64,000 nt of DNA, from NCBI RefSeq assembly GCF_010470675.1, contig NZ_VOIQ01000009.1:124001-188000 (forward strand). The letters are read 5' to 3'. Source of the stretch: Desulfovibrio sp. JC010 (GTDB taxonomy: Bacteria > Desulfobacterota > Desulfovibrionia > Desulfovibrionales > Desulfovibrionaceae). The notes beneath the pieces are model-generated. The model was not told the origin of the DNA. It saw only the letters and a list, made by a program, of their open reading frames with translations, and did not search any database. This document shows, piece after piece, positions 44,218-52,497 of the stretch. A program made the position numbers and the translations under genes. Every line of letters starts with the position of its first letter. Position 1 is the first letter of the stretch.

Positions 44218-46539
44218 CTATACTAATTCAACCTCAGTCATGCCGTCACCGCCCCGGTCTTCCGGAGCAAGGCTGTACCCGGCAACCGCAGGATTGCCAT
44301 CCAGAAAAATATGTACTTCACGACGCAAAGCCCCGGTACCGCGACCATGGACAATTTCAAGCTCGGTAGCCCCGCGCAGCAGTGCCTGATCAAAAAAACG
44401 ATCCAGTTCGCTGATAGCCATATCGGCCCGCTTACCGCGCAGGTCAATCTTAAGGGTCATTTCGCCCTTGGCGGCTTTTTTGTCAGCCTTCCCGGTTGTC
44501 TTTTCAACAGACTGGCGCACTTTTTCCTGCACGGCTTTCTTGCCCACAGGACCAAGCTGATCAGCTGGAATCCACATGGCAACGCCGTCCATATCAACCT
44601 TGACCCGCTTCTTGCGCTCATCTTTTTCAATGACCACACCCTTGCGGTTCCAGCTGATATTCAGAATCGGTTTGCCGACCTTGATATCATCAAAGGAGAA
44701 CGGCTTCACATCGGCTTTAGGCTTATCATCGCCACCGATGGTTCCACGGGCTTCGGAAAGTTTTTTAAGTGCCTGTTTGCGGCCTATTTTGCCGTCCTGC
44801 CATTCCTTGAGCACATTCTGGGCCTGCTTTTTCACATCGGCAAGCACAGTGAGACGTTCTTTCTCGAACTTCTCTTCCAGCTTGGCGCGCTTTGCTTCCA
44901 GCTTGGCCTTGATACGGTCCATCTCCTCAAGCTCTTTCTCACGGCTAACCGCAAGCTCATTGAGCCTGTTCATGACCGAACCGGAATCAGAACCTTCCAT
45001 GAGCAGATATTGCTCGGCCTTGGACAGCAACGATTCGGGAAAACCGTGTTCGCGGGCAACATCCAGCGCAATGGAAGCTCCGACCTGATCGTAGGCAATG
45101 GAGAAAAGAGGCTTCTTGGTAGAAGGATCAAAAAGCACGCTTGCTGCGCGCACGCCTTCGGTCACCAGAGCATAAGTTTTAAGTGCCGGAAAGTGAGTGG
45201 CAGCAAAACAGGTCACCCCGTTTTCCAGCAGTCCGTCCACAACAGCCTGCGCAAGGGCCGCACCCTGAGCCGGATCAGTACCGGAACCGAATTCATCAAG
45301 AATGAACAGGGTCGAGGAATCCATGGCTTCCCAGATACGACTGATAGACTGAATCTGAGCCGAAAAGGTACTAACGTTATCTTCAAGAGATTGCTCATCA
45401 CCCATGATGACGAAAATTTCCTTGAAAAGCGGCAGTACAGAACCTTTTTCCACCGGAACCGGAATTCCGCTGAAAGCCATGGCCGCAAGCAAGCCCACAG
45501 TCTTCAGGCAGACAGTCTTACCGCCCGCGTTACCGCCGGAGATGATCAGAACCTTCTGCTCCGTGGGCAGTTCGATATTGAGCGGGTTAACTCCGCCCTC
45601 GGCCGCTGCCAGCAACGGATGGCGAGCACCGCGCAAATCAAAACCGGCACCGGACTGAACATCCACAGCCACGCCATTCATGGACTCAGCAAAATTTATC
45701 TTGGCCTGCAGCACGTCATATTCAACCAGAAAACCGTAAGCAGCCTCGCACTGGTCGTATTCGGAACGCACCAGCCCGGTCAGGTAGGTCAGAATTTTAA
45801 GCTCTTCAGCCCTTTCCTGCTGCTTAAGCTCCTGCATGGTGTTGTTCAGTTCCACGAGGAACATGGGCTCAAAATAGCAGGTCTCACCGGTGTTGGAATA
45901 ATCGTGGACGATCCCCTGCAGCCGGCCTTTGAAATTTGTCTTCAGCGGCAGCACGTAGCGGTCATTTGTGATGGTCATGAAATCATCCTGCAGAAAACGG
46001 GAAATATCTTCACCGTGGATGAAATCACGCACTTTCTTTGAGCAACGCTGGTGCAGCGAACGGATGGACTGGCGAATATCATAAAGTTCCGGGGAACTCT
46101 CATCCTTGATATTCCCGTCCTGATCGAGACAGCGTTTTAAACCGGAGAAAGTTTTTTCAGGCCAGCTTACGGATTCGAGAAATGCAAGGATGGTATCCCA
46201 TTCGCGCTTCTCCGCAATGCCGAGTGCCTCTTTGAGAGTACGGGCCTGCCCGAGAGTCTGGACCAGAGCGTAAAGGGCATCGGCATCAAGCACATTGTTC
46301 GGCTTGACCAGATACTGGAAAAGACCTTCCAGCGGAGGAAAGGTGCCCAGCCTGAATCCTGTTTCTTTGACAAAATTCCGGCCCTGTCTGAAAAACCTTG
46401 CTGTGGAATTAATGGAATCGGCATCATCCATGGGAGACAGGGCAAGACATGCCTCTGCACCGGATGTGGAAACCGAGTGGCCGGAAAGCACATTCAGTAC
46501 TTTCGGAAATTCAAGTAGCTGGAGAGATCTTGGCTCCAT
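44218..46539 (-). CDS. mutS2: Endonuclease MutS2 (MutS-like ATPase with Smr domain)
   Basis: A 773-residue homologue of MutS lacking the mismatch-recognition domain. It has the MutS core and clamp, Walker A ISGGNAGGKTVCLKT (about 333-347), and DEFGSGTDPAQGAALA (Walker B region). A charged coiled coil of about 100 residues follows (VSREKELEEMDRIKAKLEAK). The C-terminal Smr nuclease domain has LRGKRADMAISELDRF and IVHGRGTGALRREV. It has been linked to ribosome rescue and suppression of recombination. Here it lies between yqeY and dnaG, an unusual insertion in the macromolecular synthesis operon; a terminator sits upstream of it. Confidence 0.94.
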   Translation of the reverse strand: MEPRSLQLLEFPKVLNVLSGHSVSTSGAEACLALSPMDDADSINSTARFFRQGRNFVKETGFRLGTFPPLEGLFQYLVKPNNVLDADALYALVQTLGQARTLKEALGIAEKREWDTILAFLESVSWPEKTFSGLKRCLDQDGNIKDESSPELYDIRQSIRSLHQRCSKKVRDFIHGEDISRFLQDDFMTITNDRYVLPLKTNFKGRLQGIVHDYSNTGETCYFEPMFLVELNNTMQELKQQERAEELKILTYLTGLVRSEYDQCEAAYGFLVEYDVLQAKINFAESMNGVAVDVQSGAGFDLRGARHPLLAAAEGGVNPLNIELPTEQKVLIISGGNAGGKTVCLKTVGLLAAMAFSGIPVPVEKGSVLPLFKEIFVIMGDEQSLEDNVSTFSAQIQSISRIWEAMDSSTLFILDEFGSGTDPAQGAALAQAVVDGLLENGVTCFAATHFPALKTYALVTEGVRAASVLFDPSTKKPLFSIAYDQVGASIALDVAREHGFPESLLSKAEQYLLMEGSDSGSVMNRLNELAVSREKELEEMDRIKAKLEAKRAKLEEKFEKERLTVLADVKKQAQNVLKEWQDGKIGRKQALKKLSEARGTIGGDDKPKADVKPFSFDDIKVGKPILNISWNRKGVVIEKDERKKRVKVDMDGVAMWIPADQLGPVGKKAVQEKVRQSVEKTTGKADKKAAKGEMTLKIDLRGKRADMAISELDRFFDQALLRGATELEIVHGRGTGALRREVHIFLDGNPAVAGYSLAPEDRGGDGMTEVELV

Positions 46540-46601
46540 GGGATTCCAATATAGAAAAGTGTTAGGTCACGCACCCCGTCGGGACCGGGGCACCAATACA
46601 G

Positions 46602-46645
46602 AAAAAACGGCAAACAGCCCCGGAGAAACTCCGGGGCCTGCCGTT
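46602..46645 (-). terminator. Terminator between yqeY and mutS2
   Basis: On the minus strand AACGGCAGG and CCCCGGAG stems fold back on CTCCGGGG and CTGTTTGCCGTT, followed by TTTTTTC. It would separate rpsU-yqeY output from mutS2-dnaG-rpoD. Confidence 0.82.
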
Positions 46646-46666
46646 AAAATTCAGCTTAAGCTGATG

Positions 46667-47113
46667 TCAGGAGAGACGGGCACGAACAAGACCGCTAGCG
46701 ACCTTTCCGTCAACCTGTCCTTTATAGGTTTCAGTGATGATTTTCATCACCTTACCCATATCCTGCATGGATGATGCGCCTGTATCGGCGATCGCCTTAT
46801 CAATAGCAGCCGCAACTTCCTCTTCGGAAAGCTGCTCCGGCATGTAGCCGGAAAGGGCTTCGATTTCGACGGCTTCAATTTCAGCCAGCTCGGGACGTCC
46901 GGCAGAGTTATACTGCTCAATGGAATCCTTGCGCTGCTTGATCTGCTTTGCAACAAGATCAAGTACGTCGTCATCGGAAAGAGTATCCCCTTTCACTTCA
47001 ACAATGCGATTCTTGATGGCAGTTTTGAGGTGTCTCAAAACTGTCTTCTTGACATCGTCCTTGGCCTTGTAGGCCGCAATGTAGTCTTTATCAATCTGCT
47101 CAATGAGACTCAT
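46667..47113 (-). CDS. yqeY: GatB/YqeY domain protein
   Basis: A 148-residue protein matching the tail domain of the GatB amidotransferase subunit (KTAIKNRIVEVKGDTLSDDD, IKQRKDSIEQYNSAGRPELA, LSEEEVAAAIDKAI). In bacteria it often lies next to rpsU, as here, and is thought to assist tRNA- or translation-related steps. No catalytic motif is present. It starts three bases after rpsU. Confidence 0.95.
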   Translation of the reverse strand: MSLIEQIDKDYIAAYKAKDDVKKTVLRHLKTAIKNRIVEVKGDTLSDDDVLDLVAKQIKQRKDSIEQYNSAGRPELAEIEAVEIEALSGYMPEQLSEEEVAAAIDKAIADTGASSMQDMGKVMKIITETYKGQVDGKVASGLVRARLS

Positions 47114-47116
47114 ATA

Positions 47117-47317
47117 CTAACCCATTGACATTTTGCGCATTTTTTTGATGAGCCTTTTGCGGGCAGCAGCTTTTTTCTTCTTGCGCTGTACGCTGGGCTT
47201 TTCATAGTGCTGACGCTTCTTGAGTTCGGAAAGAACTCCAGCCTTTTCAACCTGCTTCTTAAAGCGGCGAAGAGCTATTTCAAAGTTGTCAGAATCTTCG
47301 AGGTAAACACCGGGCAA
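47117..47317 (-). CDS. rpsU: Ribosomal protein S21
   Basis: A 66-residue basic ribosomal protein (starts [20 protein letters not shown], rich in [10 protein letters not shown] at the C-terminus). The start codon is TTG, with GGGGGGTGA four bases upstream, close to the anti-Shine-Dalgarno complement. A TTG start on a ribosomal protein suggests lower or feedback-controlled initiation. It leads the macromolecular synthesis operon with yqeY. Confidence 0.96.
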   Translation of the reverse strand: MPGVYLEDSDNFEIALRRFKKQVEKAGVLSELKKRQHYEKPSVQRKKKKAAARKRLIKKMRKMSMG

Positions 47318-47412
47318 TCAAATCACCCCCCCTGAGTTAATCTCGCACGTAAGAAATGTGCGGAAGAGATATTAAATAACCTCAAATATTGCATGGAGTC
47401 AAGAACAATCCC

Positions 47413-47450
47413 AAAAAAAAGTTCAGCATCCGCAGCAGCGGATGCTGAAC
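47413..47450 (-). terminator. Intrinsic terminator of the hup/small-protein unit
   Basis: On the minus strand GTTCAGCATCCGC pairs perfectly with GCGGATGCTGAAC over a four-base loop. A run of nine T follows. Confidence 0.95.
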
Positions 47451-47473
47451 AAAATATCACCTGAGAAGTGATC

Positions 47474-47650
47474 CTAGTGAGCGGCAGTATCGTTTTTGGA
47501 ATCCATCCATGCTTTTACAGCACAGTAGGCCATTCCGGCTCCGAGAAGGCCGAGCACAATATAGAGGACGCCGAAGAAGATAAAGTGATCAGGCATCCAC
47601 CAGGGAAGATCCATAGGAAGAGGACTCTGAACAGTTTCACCATGCAACAT
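47474..47650 (-). CDS. Small single-span membrane protein cotranscribed with hup
   Basis: A 58-residue protein (begins MLHGETVQSPLPMDLPWWMP, ends KAWMDSKNDTAAH). It has one hydrophobic helix at about residues 23-46 (HFIFFGVLYIVLGLLGAG, then MAYCAVKAW), with a proline- and tryptophan-rich N-terminus. AAGGAG lies eight bases before the ATG. It begins 16 bases behind hup and is closed by a perfect terminator, so it is a genuine gene on the hup transcript. I do not recognise a family; its neighbour, a DNA-binding protein, gives no obvious functional link. Confidence 0.8.
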   Translation of the reverse strand: MLHGETVQSPLPMDLPWWMPDHFIFFGVLYIVLGLLGAGMAYCAVKAWMDSKNDTAAH

Positions 47651-47666
47651 AATTAAATCTCCTTGA

Positions 47667-47939
47667 CTACTTTACAGCGTCTTTCAGAAGCTTACCGGGG
47701 CGGAACTTCACAACCTTGCAAGCGGGAATCTTGATTTCTTCACCGGTGCGGGGGTTACGACCTACGCGCTCTTTTCTTTCGTCTACCTGGAAAGTACCGA
47801 AACCTGTAAGGGTCAGTTTTCCTTCGTTAACGAGGGTTTCTTCTACTGTATCCAGAAAGTAGTTCAGGCAACGTTCTGCATCAGCTTTGGTCATTCCTGC
47901 TTTTTCAGCAATCTTTACAACGAGTTCAGCCTTAGTCAT
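47667..47939 (-). CDS. hup: HU-family DNA-binding protein
   Basis: A 90-residue nucleoid protein that bends and compacts DNA as a dimer. It matches the family throughout: [20 protein letters not shown] at the start, [20 protein letters not shown] (the DNA-binding arm with the intercalating proline in RNP) and [11 protein letters not shown] at the end. AAGGAGGAAGG precedes the ATG. An unusually long leader (about 200 bases) lies upstream, and a small membrane-protein gene follows in the same transcript. Confidence 0.97.
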   Translation of the reverse strand: MTKAELVVKIAEKAGMTKADAERCLNYFLDTVEETLVNEGKLTLTGFGTFQVDERKERVGRNPRTGEEIKIPACKVVKFRPGKLLKDAVK

Positions 47940-48160
47940 CAGTCCTTCCTCCTTGAAACGGGAAAATGATTATTGCGGCACGTTATCGCGCCTGCCATTA
48001 ACCTCACCCTGCGGCGAGAGTTGGGTTCATAGAGTTCTGCAGGTCACTCCTGACCAGCAGATTGTCTTGCTACCATCCCGGACGGTTTAAAACAAGCCCC
48101 CTGTACCGCTTTTTCATAAGAAAATCAGTGGAACCGCCTGTTCAAACGACCTTGATGAAA

Positions 48161-48191
48161 ATCTAAAACAAAATTTTCGCCAACAAGTCAA
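48161..48191 (-). promoter_or_regulatory. Possible hup promoter
   Basis: On the minus strand TTGACT is followed after 18-19 bases by TTTAGAT. It overlaps the last codons of rsmA and would give a hup leader of roughly 210 bases with a GGTCA/TGACC hairpin. Confidence 0.35.
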
Positions 48192-48976
48192 GAGGGAAAA
48201 TCGTTTTTCACGCATTTATACAGGCTTTGAAATTGCAGTGGTGACAAGGCTTCCGGGCGATCTTTGAGCGAAACCCCCTCTTCTTCAGCCCATTGCAGCA
48301 CAGCATCAGAAATGAATGATTTCAAGATCTTACCAAGCTGCTTGCGCCTGAACTGAAAACAGTATTTGACCAGCTTTGCAAGCCCTTCAATATCACTGGG
48401 TTTTTCTTCTTCAGGCAAAGGAAAAAATTTTATCACTGCGGAGTCAACTTTGGGTTTCGGCTTAAAAACTGTCGGCGGAACCTTGAAAAGATAGTCCGTT
48501 TTGCAGAAACTCTGCACCCAGACACTGATCGCTCCGTATTTTTTAGAACCCGGTCCGGCAGTAATCCGCTGGGCAACCTCATGCTGAACCATAAAAACGC
48601 AGGTCGCACTGCTCTGGGCCGCAATATCCCACATTATTTTCGAGGCCACATTGTAAGGCAGGTTACCCACAATTTTCCAGTTTTTATCAGCATCAAGCCC
48701 GGCCCAGTCGAACTTCAGGGCATCCTCAAGCTCCACCTTGGCTTCCGGATATTCCGCTTCCAGTGCCGGGGCGAGATCGCGATCCTTTTCCACCAGAGTC
48801 AGATTTTCCGGCCCGGCTTCAAGGATAAATTTAGTCAAAGCACCCTGACCGGGACCGATTTCAATAATTGAATCGGCCTCAGTGATCTTGAGGCTGTCCA
48901 CTATTTTACGAGCGATATTAGCATCCTGCAGAAAATTCTGTCCGAGGCTTTTTTTGGCTCTGTGTTTTATCTGCAC
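48188..48976 (-). CDS. rsmA: 16S rRNA dimethyladenosine transferase
   Basis: A 262-residue SAM-dependent enzyme (KsgA) that dimethylates two adjacent adenines near the 3' end of 16S rRNA. It has KKSLGQNFLQDANIARKIV at the N-terminus, motif I EIGPGQGALTKFIL (about 40), the EKDRDLAPAL acidic site, and the substrate motif VGNLPYNVASKIMW (about 107). The start is GTG 48976 with CGGAG upstream. It lies upstream of hup on the same strand. Confidence 0.96.
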   Translation of the reverse strand: MQIKHRAKKSLGQNFLQDANIARKIVDSLKITEADSIIEIGPGQGALTKFILEAGPENLTLVEKDRDLAPALEAEYPEAKVELEDALKFDWAGLDADKNWKIVGNLPYNVASKIMWDIAAQSSATCVFMVQHEVAQRITAGPGSKKYGAISVWVQSFCKTDYLFKVPPTVFKPKPKVDSAVIKFFPLPEEEKPSDIEGLAKLVKYCFQFRRKQLGKILKSFISDAVLQWAEEEGVSLKDRPEALSPLQFQSLYKCVKNDFPS

Positions 48977-49127
48977 AAATACTCCGTTTCGAAATATATT
49001 TACTTAAAATTAACCCTTATCTTCAGCAACCCATGTTATGCAAGTTCAAGGTTGCCCACCTAATTTATATATGTAAACCTAATGCCGCATATTTTCGCGT
49101 ATGCTAAATTTTCCTCAGGAGAGACAC

Positions 49128-50435
49128 ATGAGTTTTCTGGACAACTATTTTGAAATAAGCAAAAACGGCTCCACTATAAGCCGGGAAATCATGGCCGGGA
49201 TGACCACGTTCGCCACCATGGCATACATCATCATCGTCAACCCAAAGATTCTTGAAGCTGCAGGCATTCCCTTCGGCCCCAGCATGGTCGCAACCATCAT
49301 CAGTGCCGTATTCGGAACCATGGCCATGGGGATTTACGCCAAACGCCCCTTTGCTGTCGCTCCGTACATGGGCGAGAACGCATTCATCGCCTTTACCGTG
49401 GTCAAGGTCATGGGACATACATGGCAGACCGCACTGGGCGCAATCTTTTTCGGCGGGGTACTTTTTATTATTTTCACAGTTACCGGAATCAGGTCATGGC
49501 TGATCAAGGCCATTCCCAAAAGCCTCAAAAATGCTTTCGTAGTCGGTATCGGACTCTTTCTGGCCTTCATCGGACTGAACACCACCGGAATCGTCAGCAT
49601 CGGCGTACCGGGAGCCCCTGTCCACATCGGCGATCTGACCAGTGCTCCGGTGCTGCTGGCCATCGGCTGCTTTTTCCTTACCGCCATACTCATGGCCCGC
49701 AAAGTCAACGGCGCATTAATCATCGGCATTCTCATCACCAGCTGCCTCGCCATCGGAATCGGCGTTGCCGACCTGCCTCAGGCTTTCTTCAGCGCACCGC
49801 CATCCCTTGAACCGATCATGTTCCAGCTTGATATCATGGGCGCGCTGAACTGGGGTTTCATTTCCGTAATCCTGACCGTTTTTGTGCTCGATTTTCTCGA
49901 TACCATGGGCACCCTCTACGCTGTATCCCACCGGGCCGGACTGCTGGACGAAAACGGAGATCTGCCCCACATCGAACGTCCGCTTCTGGTCGATGCTGTA
50001 ACCACAGTACTCGCATCCCTGCTGGGAACTACAACCACCGGGGTCTTCGTTGAATCAGCCACCGGAATTGAGGCCGGAGGCCGCACCGGGCTGACCGCAG
50101 TCACTACAGCCCTGCTCTTCCTCGCCGCCCTGTTCCTCGCGCCCATACTGACCATGATCCCGGCCTGCGCCTACGGTCCCAGCCTGATTGTGGTAGGCAT
50201 GCTCATGCTCGCCCCCTGCAAGGAACTTGAGCTTGATGACATCAGTGAACTGGTCCCCGCTTTTCTAGTCATCACCCTCATGAGCTTCACCTACAATCTG
50301 GGTATCGGCATGACCGCCGGATTCATCGCCTACCCGTTGATGAAGGCCGTAACCGGTAAGCTTGATCAGGTATCACCGGGTCTGTGGATTCTGTGCGTGC
50401 TTTCCATCACCTTCTTCATCACCTGTCCGCATTAA
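49128..50435 (+). CDS. AzgA/GhxP-type purine (adenine/guanine/hypoxanthine) permease
   Basis: A 435-residue inner-membrane NCS2-fold transporter with about 12-14 hydrophobic segments. The family start is clear: REIMAGMTTFATMAYIIIVN. VAPYMGENAFIAFTVV near residue 88 is a substrate-site motif of the AzgA group, as are VFVESATGIEAGGRTGLTAV and the repeated NxGxG elements. ATG 49128 has AGGAGA upstream. The nearby apt, mtnP and mtaD genes fit purine and methylthioadenosine salvage, supporting a purine substrate. Confidence 0.92.
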   Translation: MSFLDNYFEISKNGSTISREIMAGMTTFATMAYIIIVNPKILEAAGIPFGPSMVATIISAVFGTMAMGIYAKRPFAVAPYMGENAFIAFTVVKVMGHTWQTALGAIFFGGVLFIIFTVTGIRSWLIKAIPKSLKNAFVVGIGLFLAFIGLNTTGIVSIGVPGAPVHIGDLTSAPVLLAIGCFFLTAILMARKVNGALIIGILITSCLAIGIGVADLPQAFFSAPPSLEPIMFQLDIMGALNWGFISVILTVFVLDFLDTMGTLYAVSHRAGLLDENGDLPHIERPLLVDAVTTVLASLLGTTTTGVFVESATGIEAGGRTGLTAVTTALLFLAALFLAPILTMIPACAYGPSLIVVGMLMLAPCKELELDDISELVPAFLVITLMSFTYNLGIGMTAGFIAYPLMKAVTGKLDQVSPGLWILCVLSITFFITCPH

Positions 50436-50527
50436 AATAAAAATAAATAAACAACCCTAAAGTAATCTTAAACCCCGCCGATACGGAATTTGTAAACCGC
50501 TTATAACTCTAAAAAGAGGATAGCCAT

Positions 50528-50995
50528 ATGAGTTTCGACTTTCGTATCGGCGCAGATGCGCAGCAATCATACGCAACATCCACCGCCCAGACTGCTGCGG
50601 CTGAAAAAACCGAAATAACTTCCACCCGATTGACCATGGGAAACAAAGATGACGGCGACACCGTTACCATTTCCCAGCAGGGCAAAGAGCTGGCCACTTC
50701 CTTGAAATCCGGAACCGGCGCAACTGACAAAAGCTCAGAAACCGATTCCGAATCCAGTTCAAGCATCGAGCAGCAGATTGAAAAGGTAAAAGAGCAGATA
50801 GAAAAGATTAAGGAAGAAATCGAAAAGCTGCAAAAGGATCCTGAGAAGAACAAGGACCAGATTGCAGCAAAACAGAACGAACTGCTGCAGTATCAGGGAC
50901 AGCTGACAGAACTGCAAAGCCAGCTGAACAAAGCCAACGGCACCAGCGGCAGCGGCGGCACCCGTGCCGAGGGCATGAAGAATTCCCTGACTTAA
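50528..50995 (+). CDS. FlxA-like coiled-coil protein
   Basis: A 155-residue soluble protein resembling the FlxA family (PF14282). The N-terminal 60 residues are polar (Thr- and Ser-rich with VTISQQGKELA, a flagellar-associated-type motif). Residues 80-135 form a coiled coil of repeating Glu, Lys, Ile and Gln heptads, and the end is a Gly/Ser-rich tail. AGAGGA precedes the ATG, and a terminator closes it. The sequence resembles flagellar/motility-associated proteins, but it sits inside a purine salvage cluster and its role is unknown. Confidence 0.75.
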   Translation: MSFDFRIGADAQQSYATSTAQTAAAEKTEITSTRLTMGNKDDGDTVTISQQGKELATSLKSGTGATDKSSETDSESSSSIEQQIEKVKEQIEKIKEEIEKLQKDPEKNKDQIAAKQNELLQYQGQLTELQSQLNKANGTSGSGGTRAEGMKNSLT

Positions 50996-51022
50996 GCAAA
51001 TTAAGCCATAATACAGCGCAAA

Positions 51023-51062
51023 AAGCGGAGTCGGTACCATTAACACCGGCTCCGCCTTTTTT
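51023..51062 (+). terminator. Intrinsic terminator after the FlxA-like gene
   Basis: GCGGAGTCGGT pairs with ACCGGCTCCGC, one mismatch, followed by a T-run (CTTTTTTA). Confidence 0.85.
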
Positions 51063-51146
51063 ATTCAAACTATTGCTCTTAACTTTGACAACAGCACGGA
51101 AAGCATTTACCCCAGAGACATTAAATAAATCCGATGGAGGAACTTC

Positions 51147-51659
51147 ATGAATTTGAGGGATTATATCCGCGACATTCCCGACTTTCCCAAAGAAGGAATC
51201 GTATACTTTGACATCACCCCGCTTCTGGCCGAGCCCAAAGCATTCCAATATACTATCGACCAGCTGGCAGAACGCTTTGCCGACTACAAGATAGACAAGA
51301 TCGCTGCTGCAGAAGCCCGTGGCTTCATCTTCGGCGCACCGCTGGCCAGCAAGCTGAACATAGGCTTCGTACCCATCCGCAAGCCCGGCAAGCTGCCTTA
51401 CGAGACCATCTCCGTAAGCTACGACCTTGAATACGGCACCGACAACCTGAGCATGCACATTGATGCAGTCTCCAAAGATGAAAACGTGCTGCTCATCGAT
51501 GATGTTCTTGCCACCGGCGGAACAGCAGAAGGAATGGTCAAACTGGTTGAAAAAGCAGGCGGCAACGTATCCGCCATGGGCTTCATCGCCGAACTCAGCT
51601 TCCTTGACGGAAAGAGCAAGCTGGGCGGAATTGAAACCACAAGCCTCATCCAGCTTTAA
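51147..51659 (+). CDS. apt: Adenine phosphoribosyltransferase
   Basis: A 170-residue salvage enzyme joining adenine and PRPP to make AMP. It has the N-terminal IPDFPKEGIVYFDITPLL, AAEARGFIFGAPLA, and the PRPP loop VLLIDDVLATGGTAEGMV (about 114-131). All are diagnostic. GGAGG lies eight bases before the ATG. A terminator follows, then mtnP, which releases adenine for this enzyme. Confidence 0.97.
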   Translation: MNLRDYIRDIPDFPKEGIVYFDITPLLAEPKAFQYTIDQLAERFADYKIDKIAAAEARGFIFGAPLASKLNIGFVPIRKPGKLPYETISVSYDLEYGTDNLSMHIDAVSKDENVLLIDDVLATGGTAEGMVKLVEKAGGNVSAMGFIAELSFLDGKSKLGGIETTSLIQL

Positions 51660-51672
51660 TCAGGACATTTCA

Positions 51673-51705
51673 AAACTCCTGCCGTGATCATAAAGATTGC
51701 AGCAG
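51673..51705 (+). terminator. Intrinsic terminator after apt
   Basis: AACTCCTGC pairs with GCAGGAGTT across a loop of about 19 bases, with a TTTTTTC tail. Confidence 0.78.
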
Positions 51706-51750
51706 GAGTTTTTTCTTTTATTTCACCTTTGCAGACAAGGAAAAACTACC

Positions 51751-52497
51751 ATGGCAGTTATCGGCATCATCGGCGGCAGCGGACTGGACAATCCGGACAT
51801 CCTCAAAGACGCAAAAGATTCTGAAGTTTCAAATAAATGGGGCGAACCCAGCTCCCCCATCAGGTCGGGCAAAATCGCAGGCAAAGAAGTCCACATCATC
51901 GGCCGCCACGGGCGCGAACACACCATCCCCCCGACCTACGTCAACAACCGCGCCAACATTCAGGCTCTCAAGGACCTCGGTTGCGATTACATTCTCGCCA
52001 CCACTGCCGTAGGCTCTCTGCGTGAGGAGATCGACCGCGGACATCTGGTCATAATCGACCAGTTCATCGATTTCACCCGCAAGCGTGAACTCACATTTTT
52101 CGAAAGCTTTGAGCCACACGCCCCTGCCCACACTCCCATGGCCGAACCTTTTGATGCCGACATGCGCGCCAAGATGACCGCAGCCTGCAATGAACTAGGT
52201 GTTACCGTGCATGACAAAGGCACCGTGGTAACCATCGAAGGCCCGCGTTTCTCCACCCGCGCAGAATCACACATGTTCCGCGCATGGGGTGCAGACATCA
52301 TCAACATGTCCACCGCCCCCGAAGCCATCCTCGCCAATGAAGCGGGAATCCCCTACGCCGCAGTAGCCATGTCTACCGACTACGATTGCTGGAAGACTGA
52401 TGAAGCACCTGTCACATGGGATGATATTCTTGCTATTTTTAAGGCTAATGCGGAAAACGTTACCTCAATGCTGATCAAGACTATTGAGAATATTTAA
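51751..52497 (+). CDS. mtnP: S-methyl-5'-thioadenosine phosphorylase
   Basis: A 248-residue PNP-family enzyme that splits methylthioadenosine into adenine and methylthioribose-1-phosphate. It has IIGGSGLDNPD (5-15), the phosphate-site RHGREHTIPP (about 50), YVNNRANIQALKDLG, and TIEGPRFSTRAESHMFRAW with NMSTAPEAILA (about 155-195). I chose ATG 51751, which has AAGGA upstream; the frame stays open further back. Its stop overlaps the mtaD start by one base. Adenine from it would feed apt. Confidence 0.94.
   Translation: MAVIGIIGGSGLDNPDILKDAKDSEVSNKWGEPSSPIRSGKIAGKEVHIIGRHGREHTIPPTYVNNRANIQALKDLGCDYILATTAVGSLREEIDRGHLVIIDQFIDFTRKRELTFFESFEPHAPAHTPMAEPFDADMRAKMTAACNELGVTVHDKGTVVTIEGPRFSTRAESHMFRAWGADIINMSTAPEAILANEAGIPYAAVAMSTDYDCWKTDEAPVTWDDILAIFKANAENVTSMLIKTIENI

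Noticed and set aside
44311-46041. Long open frame (576 codons) on the + strand antisense to mutS2
   Set aside because: It lies wholly opposite mutS2, which has clear motifs. Antisense open frames are expected with this codon bias, and its translation shows no domain.
47985-48105. Possible 6S-like or tRNA-like RNA in the gap between rsmA and hup
   Set aside because: GGGTTCA and CTGCGGCG pieces occur, but in the wrong order for 6S RNA, and no cloverleaf or CCA end can be drawn.
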